From Coleophoma eucalyptorum (lineage: Eukaryota > Ascomycota > Leotiomycetes > Helotiales > Dermateaceae), in assembly GCA_026120035.1 (NCBI GenBank), contig JALRME010000013.1:806001-870000 (forward strand): a stretch of 64,000 nucleotides of DNA, given 5' to 3'. The notes beneath the pieces are model-generated. The model searched no databases, was not told where the DNA came from, and saw only the letters and a program-made list of their open reading frames with translations. The translations under genes and the position numbers were made by a program. Positions 1 to 9,328 of this stretch are shown piece after piece (position 1 is the stretch's first letter; each line of letters opens with the position of its first letter).

Positions 1-592
1 TCTGTGGTGCAGGGCTGACTGAGTTATTGACATTTGCAACGAATCCGGTATCCATGCCTCCAGTAAGGGCTTCACAGGGTGCAGCGAAAGCAGATTGTGT
101 TGCGGTGTGGTTTTGGGATTGGAACTCGAAGACGACCATGTCACCCACGGCAGCAGTAATCTGATCTGGGGTGTAGACGAGTCCTGCGGCACCACCGACA
201 ACAACCTAAGAAACATTAGCTGGGAGAACTGGAATGATTCAGGTCGTGCTTACTGTGTGGGTTGCAGCTGCAACAGCGGCTCCGTTAGCGGCAGTAACCG
301 TCTTGGTCTGCGTGACGGTTGTAGTAGCCTGGTTACCTCCCTGGTTGTACCAGATAATAATGACCTCAGTGGACGAAGTTGATTGTTCAATGATAATTGG
401 CTGAGCATTGTTGCTGTTGCTGGCTTTCGCACCGGCTTTGGCGTTGCTTGCCTTGCTGTTGTCTGATTGACCGTTGCGAGCCACTAACTCAGACTCTCCT
501 CCCAAAGCCCCGCGGGCATACAAAGACGCTTCGAGAGTGCCGGCCAAGGCCAATGGCGCAACGCATAGTGCTGAAAGTACGGAGAACTTCAT
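1..592 (-). CDS. secreted cupredoxin-like (extracellular serine-rich type) protein, 3' end outside window
   Basis: Two visible exons: 592-254 and 205-1 (continuing past the left edge), separated by a 48 bp GT-AG intron (206-253) with a GCTAAT-like branch site. The start ATG at 590-592 opens a typical signal peptide (MKFSVLSALCVAPLALAG). A low-complexity linker rich in Ala, Asn, Ser and Thr follows, with a TTTVTQTKTVTAA-type Thr/Val stretch. Across the junction the protein enters a cupredoxin fold: HTVVVGGAAGLVYTP, then DMVVFEFQSQNHTATQSAF, then a Cys in AAPCEAL. The NHT...Q and Cys pattern is that of fungal extracellular serine-rich/plastocyanin-like proteins; the last copper ligands would lie beyond the edge. 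Likely secreted, possibly wall- or GPI-linked, but the C-terminus cannot be seen. The family is recognised with good confidence; copper binding is inferred. Confidence 0.85.
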
Positions 593-1912
593 GTTGGATA
601 TTAGAACTGGAGGGTAAGAATAAACCGGGTTGGATAAAAAAGATGCTCGAGTTGAAAGCCGCACTGCGGGTATCGCTAGACTATCGAAGTTGCGTGGGTA
701 TAAAGTTAAGGATCGTTGCTATATAGCCAGATGGCGAGGGCCTGCTCGTGATAGAAAAAGCTGATAGAAGAAAGACAGAGTGAAGGAGAGTGTTCACAGC
801 TAGACGGATGGAGAGGAAGGAACCAAAGCCCAAGGAGGATGGGCAGGTCGAGGTATTAAATCAAGCATGAAATTGTGAACAAGGTTAATTGAGCCAAGAA
901 GCACATCCCAAGTAACCTTACGCGAAACCTTGAAGTCAAAATCAACTAAGAGGCTGTACCTACGGAGCGCTGCTCGTCCGGTCGTGACCCCAAGCGGGCA
1001 TTGCGTTTCTGACGTCGAGGAGGCGTGTGGGACGCAATTCAGGCGAAAAGATACCACGAACCCTTGGAGAGCCCCAGAAGCTAAAAGCTTAGATGCCCTC
1101 CCACTGTTCGCCTGGAGGTGGGTGCTCAGCCCAAGCGAGCACCTTAAACGACTGACGTTGGAGGTTCTGTTGCAGATTCGTCTCACGTCGAGAAAGTGGG
1201 CGCTTGACAAGGGCCTGCCAACGTCGCACACAAGGGATGAGAGACGACCGGACGAATTGGCTGCGGTACCTAGCGCTTGCACATTGGATCTTATCCTTCG
1301 GATGACAGCTCTGCACGGGAGGAGTAGTGCCAGGGTGCCAGAGCAAAAAGTCTGAATTCTGGATATGGCTGTTAAACCGTTGGCGCGCACGGTAATAACT
1401 GCTCTGCTTATGGGGGAAACTTTGATGTCTGACAGCAAGCCATTGCCGGAATACATAAACCCTCTCGCACAGAACCGCAGCGTTCACGATTCACGTCGAA
1501 ATATACTACTACCCCGTGTCCCCCCCTTTCCCCTTCGCAGTGCTTGAACTGTAAAATTGTGGGCATCAATTGCCCCTCTCTCCAACTGAAAAGTAAGCAT
1601 AATCGTGGGTGGAGTTTGATGAGTAGCAAAATGCCGGGAAGATGCGCAAAGGCCTCGGGGTTGAATCTCGAAACGACACTCTTGTGCATGGCACCTTGTC
1701 TATATGTTCCTTTCAGATACTCGGTCGCTTGTCGTAATCCCATGTCCGCTGTCAAGTTCCTGGCACAAACTCAACTACGCTACGCTACAATGAGTGATGA
1801 GAAATACCATATCAGATGGCTCCAAACAACGGTTGTAGGAGAATGTCTGTTCGCACCCCCCGTCACACCCCCATAGGAACATCTCGTGCTTCAGGCTTGG
1901 CAATCGCATCAA
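593..1912. other. intergenic, no convincing gene
   Basis: This stretch holds the promoter side of the cupredoxin gene and the 3' flank of the SMN gene. It has overlapping open frames on both strands (minus 800-1456, 218 codons; plus 930-1355, 141 codons), but neither shows a recognisable domain, low-complexity signature or splice-supported extension. I treat them as chance frames in a GC-richer patch. Nothing else structured was seen. Confidence 0.5.
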
Positions 1913-2713
1913 CTAAGTTCTCTGCTGCTGGCCCTCATATAGCCCTGTGTAATAGCCGGCATAATACCACGACATCAGGAGATTTTTCAGGCCTTCGTCG
2001 TGAACTTCCGCAACCCCGAACGTCAGCCCTGTTCCCTGTGCTAGATTTTCTGATATGCCATAAGGTTGGAAAGAAAGTAGTCTCACCTTGCCCGATAAGA
2101 TGCTGCGGCAACGCGGGTCCTTTGGATTGCGGTGAATCGCTGGTCTGGCTCGGTCCATGAGATTGTTCTTGAGCTACATGGTCGTTCTTGGCCTGGGAAA
2201 CATGAGTTGCGAAGCCGGCAGAACACCAAAACCCCCTGGGTATGTCATTCCTGCGAACTCATTGATTAAACTTACCGATGTCACTTTAACGTCATCGTTT
2301 CCAGAAACTGCTTGAATCGAGGCTGGCGCATCATAAACGTTCTCATTTCCGTCGACCTCAGTATGCGACCCATCGACAGCGACTTCGCTCTGTTCATACT
2401 GCATACTGTTATCGCTACTCCTATATCAGCTGCGTTCAAACGGTTCGGGTGCAAGGCATGATGACACTGAAAGTCCACTTGTCTGCTTGGACGCGATCTT
2501 CAGGACCTCTTCGACCTTCTCACCACGAGCGTGCATGCTGTGGTAATGCTATGAAAGTATTAGCCTCACGATCGTACTTTACACGTGCTTCGCGCCACAT
2601 AGGACCATAGGTTGTGTGCAGACCTTGTACTCCTCGAGAGCTTCATTCCAGGAGTCTACGAGTGCTGAGTCGTCCCATATTTCAGCGTGCGAGGGGTCCT
2701 TAGGAGGTGCCAT
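1913..2713 (-). CDS. SMN1: survival motor neuron (SMN) homologue, five exons
   Basis: Exons 2713-2624, 2548-2468, 2398-2276, 2192-2087 and 2040-1913 total 528 nt (175 aa). The N-terminus MAPPKDPSHAEIWDDSALVD followed by an SWNEALEEYK helix is the Gemin2-binding type of SMN N-terminus (WDDS...L...EYK). Exon 2 adds HYHSMHARGEKVEEVLK. The C-terminus contains a YG box, LMSWYYAGYYTGLYEG, the glycine-zipper oligomerisation motif diagnostic of SMN. There is no Tudor domain, as in fission yeast SMN. The middle is acidic then Gln/Ser/Pro-rich. The family assembles Sm rings on snRNAs. Introns 1, 3 and 4 have clear acceptors; the intron 1 donor is the weak GTCTGC. Intron 2 is least certain: I used donor GTGTCA and acceptor TATGCAG; a GTCCAA donor with acceptor ATATAG also keeps frame. 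Identity is strong, internal boundaries less so. Confidence 0.87.
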
Positions 2714-3642
2714 TGTTGACCGTCGGCGAGTTGTTCGTTCTGGATTTAGAGATGCGGACTTGGTCAAGATTCTGCAAATTAGCGAAACGCTTGATCGCGT
2801 CTCTTTGACCTTTTTTAGATCTTCTTCTACAAGTTGCGGAATTTGGGTTTGAAGCAATTGAGATTCTGAGATCTAGATGTCTTAAGATGAGCCATCTCAT
2901 TTAAGATGTAAAGACTATGTTTAAGGTAAGTTGCAATGAAAGACTCTGGACACTCGCGTCACGTGCCACGGTGTTAATTTGGAGATTCTTCCTTCCACTG
3001 GTACATATCAACATTTCTGACCGGATTTTGACCGATGTTCTGGAACAATTGTATGTTTATACATGGTTACTGCAGTCTAAGGCCGATCCTGGAAGATTGT
3101 CAGCCATCTGGACTACGGATGATTAAAGGTTTTCAAGAATATATTCTACATGTCGAAAAACACTCTCGATTCCAGCAATACACCCTCTTTATGTGTTATA
3201 TAAGCACCGTATATGTTGTGATTCCAAAAACAACTGAGGGTTTTAATATGATGTTGGATGATGCAGTACGATAGACATGTTATAAGACTAAGTTGTGGTG
3301 AAGAGATTTGCAACGTGCACTGACGGGGGCGCGGGGGAAAGCACAACTGGCACCTGGGGAAATAATTCTAACTGATGAATCTATCTCAATGGTTATGCGA
3401 CCATGACATGCCCCGTACAACAACATTATTCATATGTGCAATTAAGACTGTTAGTTGCAACATGCTTTGCGAAACTAGTTTACCGATGAAAGGATAGGTC
3501 GATGAAGACCCAAGTCCCTGTGGAGCACGCCAGGCTTTCACCATTTTCGGTTCACCGCCCGACAGAATCATACAAAAAATATTTGGTACCAAAAGATCCT
3601 GACCAGTACAGTCTACAACCAACACCATTGAAATCTCCCACA
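2714..3642. other. divergent promoter region SMN / NOP15
   Basis: About 930 bp between two divergent starts. It contains short open frames only, none with recognisable coding features, and is fairly AT-rich. No unambiguous TATA or repeat was seen. It presumably carries the promoters and leaders of both genes. Confidence 0.4.
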
Positions 3643-5212
3643 ATGGTTAAAGACATCCAAGACAAGAAGCGCAAAGGTCATTACGCATTCCTTGTATCTA
3701 TAGTTCCTTGCTAACGAATTAAACAGCCGCCGCGCCGGCCGATGAGGTCGCAAAGGTGAAGAAAGCTAAGAAGGTTGCACCTGAGGTCGCAGAACCAGCC
3801 AAGAAACGCAAAGGTTTTAAATCCCTTTTAACATGGCACCAGCAGACTACTGATGCAAGTTTTCTTTAGCTACTGAAGAGGCTTCCCCAGTCTCACTTAA
3901 GAAGTCGAAGGCACCAAAAGCCGAAACTATCTCTAAGCCTAAAGCCGCGGAAAAGTCGACAACCACCAAGGAAATTGCTGAAGTAGTTGCCGAGAAGGAG
4001 GAGAAAACCAAGACAAAATCCACGTCCAAGAAGTCAAAAACTCCAGTAGAGCCAACTTCATCGGAGGAGGATGAAGCCGAAGCAAAGGAGGACGAGGCGG
4101 AGGTGAACGAGGACGCTGATCTCGAGGCAGCCTCTGAGGATGATGACCAGACCGAGGCTTTCTTGAAAGGCTTCGAGAGCGACGAGGATGAAACCCCCGC
4201 GGACGCAAAACCTATCGAAGACGTTGGGGAAATACCCTCTATCAATAAGAAACTCAAGAAGCAAGCCAAGAAAGCTGCTGAAGCTGCTGCTGATGAGAAG
4301 CCTGGTGTCGTTTACATTGGTCGAATTCCTCATGGTTTCTACGAGAACGAGATGAGAGCTTACTTCAAGCAGTTTGGAGATATTAAAAGTCTTCGTCTAG
4401 CACGTAACCGCAAGACGGGAGCCAGCAAGCACATTGCATGGATACAGTTTGAGTCTTCCGCAGTTGCAGAAATCGTAGCCAAGACCATGGACAACTATCT
4501 TCTCTTCAACCATATTCTGAAGGTTAAGGTCGTACCAGATGAGCAACTCCCTGCCAATCTATTCAAGGGAGCCAACAAGCGATTCAAGAAGGTCCCATGG
4601 AACAAGATTGCTGGAAGAAAGCTTGCGCAAGGCGCTTCAGAAACCACATGGAACAAGCGTGTTGAGAAGGAGAACAAGCGCAGAGAGAGCAAGGCCGATA
4701 AGTTGAAGGCCATCGGCTACGAGTTTGAGGCTCCTCAACTCAAATCTGCTGTTGCAATGAGAAAGGAGCAGTTATTGATCACAGCGGATGTGGAGGATGA
4801 GCCAGTTGAAGAACCAAAGGCCATTGAAGCCGCACCTGTTGAGGTTACTGCTGAGGTGACCAAGACCTCTAAGAAAGAAAAGAAAACCAAGAAGGGAAAG
4901 GATGCGGCACCTGTTACTGAGACAGTTGTCACCAAGGAAGTGGATGTCACTGTGGAGAAGGATGTAGAAGCACCTGCTCCTGCAGTTGAGGAGAAGAAGA
5001 TCAAGAAGAAGAAGTCTAAGACATCTTTGGTAGAGACTCCCGTCGAGGAAGTAACTGTCACTGCAGAGAAGGATGTTGAGGCACCTGCTCCTGCAGTTGA
5101 AGAGAAGAAAATCAAGAAGAAGAAGTCCAAGACAGCTTTGGTAGAGGCTCCCGTCGAGGAAGCAAAAGAGGTCAAGCCACTCAGGAAGTCCAAGAGGAAG
5201 TCTGTCTCCTAG
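3643..5212 (+). CDS. NOP15: nucleolar RRM protein, Nop15/NIFK family (60S ribosome biogenesis)
   Basis: Exons 3643-3676, 3727-3813 and 3870-5212 give 487 aa. The first two exons encode a Lys/Ala-rich tail and are needed to reach the start ATG (ACAATGG context). Residues about 30-170 are Lys/Glu-rich and acidic. A single RRM lies at about 187-262, with RNP2 VYIGRI and RNP1-like KHIAWIQF. After it comes the family signature NLFKGANKRFKKVPWNK and a Lys-rich helix (NKRVEKENKRRESKADKL), typical of Nop15/NIFK. The C-terminus carries a 37-residue unit present twice, ending in Lys-rich nucleolar-type sequence. The yeast relative binds pre-rRNA near ITS2 in late-nuclear pre-60S particles; the nucleolar role here is by homology. 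The exon 1 donor is the unusual GTCATT; other nearby GT sites break the frame. Confidence 0.9.
4955..5163 (+). repeat. in-frame 111 bp tandem duplication in NOP15 C-terminus
   Basis: Two adjacent copies start at GAGAAGGATGT (4955 and 5066), a period of 111 bp or 37 codons; the second copy runs to about 5163. Copies share EKDVEAPAPAVEEKKIKKKK and the following SKT-LVE-PVEE segment, with only a few base differences, mostly synonymous. This looks like a recent intragenic duplication. Confidence 0.9.
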
Positions 5213-5642
5213 ACGAGGGCGACCTCTAGTATTGGAAGGGTAGTCTTTTGTAATGCCATTATTTATGGTGTCATGGAACTTATTGTAGCACGGAGTAATA
5301 GGCCATGGGAAAATAAAGTTGTTCTGGTTTCCTCAAAATATGCATTGAATTTTGGTGCCATTGATGATTTCGATTATGTAGAAGTATAAAGCAATTGTAC
5401 AGCTTAGGTTCAGTTGTCCGTATCACTCTACAAGAAAAGTCGTGTCTCGAAGACTTTAGGCTGTGCAGCCTTGCGCTTGTGCACGGACTTTCGCTAGGAG
5501 TCTATTCGACAATTTGGAGTCCCTCTCAATTCCATCCCATCTCGGACTAAATCGCTGCCTCTTGTCAACCTTGCGCGCTCTTGTACTTGTAGCAGGACAC
5601 AAGGACATAGTCCATGATCTCTCTTTTACAATATCCGTCAAG
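5213..5642 (+). other. intergenic NOP15-GET1
   Basis: This 430 bp stretch holds the NOP15 3' UTR and the GET1 promoter/leader. No gene or structured element was seen. The codirectional spacing leaves room for independent transcription. Confidence 0.4.
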
Positions 5643-6413
5643 ATGCCTTCAATACTACTCATAACCTTCATCCTACAACTCCTCATCCATCTGGTCAATA
5701 CCGTTGGGGCATCGACTGTAAATGCAGTGGTATGAATCGTACCATTTAAGGGAAATGTCTTACAAAAATTGCTAATACATGTGTCTAGTTATGGACAATT
5801 TACACAAGTGTCACGAACTCGAAGGCTGCTGCGGAACAGCGGGCGCTGAAGACGAAGTTCTTGCAGTTGAAGAAGGAGTTGAACGCCACGAGCAGTCAAG
5901 ATGAGTTTGCGAAGTGGGCAAAGCTCCGGCGACAACATGATAAAGTGCTAGAAGAATATGAGAAGTCGAGTACGTGTGCCAGAAGCTTCGTGCAAGCTAC
6001 CATCACGGTCTTTACTGACTGCGTCTACAGAGAACGGCCAAGATGCTACGAAAGCCACCTTCGACAAAGTTGTGAGCGCTCTACGATGGCTCGGCACAAA
6101 TGGCATGCGGACAATCCTGCAATTCTGGTACTCCAAGCAAGCCATGTTCTGGATCCCTCAAGGATGGGTGCCATATTACGCAGAGTGGCTATTGTCCTTT
6201 CCGCGTGCGCCGTTGGGAAGTGTGAGTATACAGGCCTGGGTACTGGCCTGTGGAGCAGTCATACTTCTATTCAATGATGCCATCATAGCCGTGGGCGCAT
6301 TAGTCATGGAGGCAATAAGTAGCAAGAAGGTGCAATCAGGTAAAGGAGCACCAATGAAAGTCCCGGCGGGCAAAGCAGGAGATGAGAAGTCTGCAGAGAA
6401 GAAGGAGCTCTGA
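5643..6413 (+). CDS. GET1: GET1/WRB subunit of the tail-anchored protein insertase
   Basis: Exons 5643-5729, 5789-5969 and 6031-6413 encode 216 aa. The protein starts with a membrane helix ([18 protein letters not shown]). A cytosolic charged coiled coil follows, ending [20 protein letters not shown] then [15 protein letters not shown]; this is the Get3-docking region of the family. Two more hydrophobic helices lie around [21 protein letters not shown] and [17 protein letters not shown]. The tail is Lys/Ala-rich. The arrangement (TM, coiled coil, TM, TM) and the FAKWAKL motif match fungal Get1, which forms the ER receptor with Get2 for the Get3 ATPase carrying tail-anchored proteins. Introns are 59 and 61 bp, with a good CTAAT branch in the first. 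No GET2 or GET3 gene lies in this window. Confidence 0.95.
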
Positions 6414-7020
6414 TAGCTGGACATATGGGATTGACATGTATAAATCAATTCAATGCACGATTCAGCTATATTATGGGTATGTCTCTCATCAATTAAAGAC
6501 GCAGAGATCTTCATAGCTTGTAGGCTGAGATCTTGCAACACGAGTGAGATGACTCTTGGCAGAGTTCTTGGGCTCTATCTGGGCATTCTTTTTGACTTTG
6601 AGTGACCATTGGAAGAAAAGATCGCTAAAGCTTCGAAAGTGCCACGCTGGGAAAGGAAAAATGCTGGATGGGATGGTAATAGGATTTCGTTACCTCTTGG
6701 TCACGACAACATTGGATTACCAAGTATGTCTTGAGCAGTACTATATCTTCTTATAGCAAGATCAAGTAGATCGAGCCTCGAAGCCTTCATGACTTTATTC
6801 TGTGTTCCAGTTTATATGACTGTTTGGTGTTTGCAAGAAAGAAATTCAAAAATTCGGAGCGAAACTTTTGATAGCTCAAAACGAGGCTAACCGCTTATAG
6901 TGACCGCCTACAGGTTAGGTCGGGCGGAACGCCGAAAGGGACGGGTATCTCGCAGAACGAACGTGTCGAGAACAAATACTCAGCTTCGAAGACAGCTCTT
7001 GTTCGCGTCACACAAACAAG
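6414..7020 (+). other. intergenic GET1 to membrane-protein gene
   Basis: About 600 bp with the GET1 3' flank and the promoter of the next gene. An open frame beginning at 6900 runs into the next gene but only by reading through its intron in a different frame, so it is not the real N-terminus. Nothing else was seen. Confidence 0.4.
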
Positions 7021-8138
7021 ATGGCTATCTCCTGGGGGACGTAAGTACCAACTGCAGATCTAGAGTTTCTCCTTCTAAATATTCTAGGATCAAACAAATT
7101 GTCATCTTCGTGGGGCCTCTTCTTCTACCAAAAGCTATCGCATATTACCGCTCCGTTCGAGCAGCACCAAGCATTCATGGAATTCCCATTCGACCAGTAC
7201 CAGCAAACGTAGCCAGAGCACTCGCGATTCTCTTCATCACAGCAGCCGGCTTCTTATTCAAAACTCTACCTTTCTTCTCACCAGAAAACATCTTTAGTCT
7301 CACACAATCACGCCTCCAAATTCCTACCGATGTTCTTTTCACTCGTCTCTCTGGTCTTCGAAACGCAGGCTTGACAGCGAGGGATGATATTTTGCGTACG
7401 AAGATAAACTCGCTAGATTCTCGACTATTATACCTGAAATTTGGACCAGATGTTCTCACAGATTGCCAATTCTGCAATGCGGAGGACCCTCAAAGCTATT
7501 TCTACTACGCACTACCCGCAATCCTGGGGCCATACTTATATAACCTATGCATACTTGCACTAGTGACTTCAGGCTTATTCACAGGAAAAGAGGGTGCAAT
7601 ATGGAGAACTACGGCGACATTGGCTGGCATAGCGATCGCATTGCTCGAGGTATATCTTGTGAGCTCATACCACTATCAAGGCAATGCAAGGGCTACAAGG
7701 TTGGAGGATCTCGATGCATTTTTCTGGAAAATGCGTATCTATCGCGGCCTTATGATAGCCGCCGTAGACGGAGCTATCGGCTGGGTGCTCTACCTTTCAT
7801 CGACGAACCGAGCATTTGTCAATCCTCCCTCTACAGCGGAGCGAGTTGAGACCGCTACCAAGATAGTGGAGATGATGCGTAGCAAATTGAACGCGATGGG
7901 AATCGTAAGGAATACAGTCAATAGGGATACGGATCTGAGGACCCGCAGCCAGAATTACTGGGTGCAGGAGTCTATGATCATGGGATCTCTGATGGAGGAT
8001 AGAGAGGTGATAGAGGGGGTGAAAAATGCGTTGGAGAATAGGATTAATATGCAGAGAATTGCGACAGATGCTGGAACATATGCAGAGAATATTCTAGGAC
8101 CGATAGAAGCCGATCCGAGCATGAATGGCCAGAATTAG
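7021..8138 (+). CDS. conserved fungal multipass membrane protein, function unknown
   Basis: Exons 7021-7040 and 7088-8138, 356 aa. The start was chosen at ATG 7021: a GTAAGT donor at 7041 and CTAG acceptor at 7087 give a 47 bp intron, and the spliced product begins MAISWGTIKQIVIFVG, entering the first hydrophobic helix. The longer open frame from 6900 reads through this intron out of phase with the true exon 1. Hydrophobic segments occur near residues 8-25, 50-70, 140-165 and 170-195, with a weaker one after 215. A CQFC pair sits in the luminal or cytosolic loop before YFYYALPAILGPYLYN. The C-terminal 120 residues are soluble, with amphipathic helices containing TAERVETATKIVEMM. I recognise it as a conserved unnamed fungal family but can assign no activity. 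Confidence 0.8.
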
Positions 8139-8415
8139 ATGAGATCCTTTAATCAACAATGAAATCGATTTATTTCTAATTGATCAGTTTCTATAAAGTG
8201 AAATTGCCCGTGCGAATTCTTTCACATCGGTTTTTGATATCCTATTATTACTGTTCAGCAAAGAAGGTTCTTATTCGTCTCTCGAGTTTGATAAAGCCCT
8301 TTACACAAAGTCACAAAGCACTTTCCACTTATCCCAGGATTATAGTTCTTCTCAGCTTTGAACTACTCACAAAGCACCGACAAAGATCAGTTGGACAACA
8401 AGAACGTGTGTAGAG

Positions 8416-8423
8416 TATAAATA
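8416..8423 (+). promoter_or_regulatory. TATA-like box before the cassette array
   Basis: TATAAATA lies about 95 bp before the first perfect 5' splice site (8512) and is followed by a C/A-rich leader-like stretch. It is consistent with a plus-strand promoter for a non-coding transcript. Sequence-based only. Confidence 0.3.
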
Positions 8424-8511
8424 ACACATTCTTGTACAACTACAACATTCGTCACATTTATCTGTACTTCCTCTCTACCGATCACAAGAACTTCACCAAG
8501 GGTCATAATCA

Positions 8512-9328
8512 GTAAGTCCAGCCTTCGCCCTATCATGCATTAATATGTCTCGCAGGTCGACTTTAACCACGTAGATCGTCTTTCTTCCTTGGTAGATCCA
8601 CACTTCTTCCCCCCAACTTATCATATATAAGTGTTGTCTACAAAAGCTCAGCAATATTTTACATGCAACTTTAGCTACGAGACGAATAATAGGGAATGGG
8701 CGGTAAGTCAATATCCTCCCCGAAGTATTAACAGTTTTATAGTTCCTGCTACTCTCAGTCAAGATCTACCTTACCTTGACCCGATTGGTGAGGATTAAGG
8801 ACAAAGGGAGTGCTCATGGTAAGTCAAGCCCCTCCCCTCCCCCAGTTAACATTATTACAGAGCACTAGCTACTTATAGCAGTCGAAATCAACATTTGTTC
8901 AAAAAGCCAAGCATAGCAGAAATTACCAAACAAGTGAGTGAATACTCCTCCCTTAAGACTAATATTTCTACCATCTAAGGTCGCACGTACTTACCCCGAT
9001 ACCCAAACCTTACTTGGCCACAAAACCCAAGCACAGAGTTTCCAGCACTTAAGTTTAAGCTTCCCCTCCCTCCTCCAATCAGGCATATGGTACCTAGCTA
9101 CTTAAAAGCCACAGCTAGGCAAAAGGAAGACAATAGCAGCATCTATATACATCCGAGGATATCTGATTGGCACCAACCACAACAACCCAACCCCTCAAAA
9201 AAATTGGAAAAGAGATTTAGGAGAAAACATAGCACGAAATAATAGACTAGTTGAAGCCAAGGGCGGGAGATAAAGAAACAGAAGAGGTGAGTTTAACCCC
9301 CCCCCCACTTCCTATCCGGTATGAATAG
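8512..9328 (+). repeat. series of short C-rich intron-like segments
   Basis: Candidate introns are 8512-8555, 8703-8742, 8819-8860, 8934-8979 and 9287-9328, with a further GTGAGT at 9499. Segments two to four share a head of the form GTRAGTSAA followed within a few bases by a CCTCCC tract, then a branch-like TTAACA/GTTAAC/ACTAAT and an AG. Donors of those three are spaced 116 and 115 bp apart. The shared head and even spacing point to duplication. Confidence 0.4.

Noticed and set aside
800..1456. 218-codon minus-strand frame overlapping a 141-codon plus-strand frame
   Set aside because: No recognisable domain or coding bias, both strands open at once in a GC-rich patch, no splice-supported extension.
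6900..7020. Upstream extension of the membrane protein
   Set aside because: It reads through a clear GTAAGT...CTAG intron in the wrong phase; ATG 7021 gives a clean spliced start.
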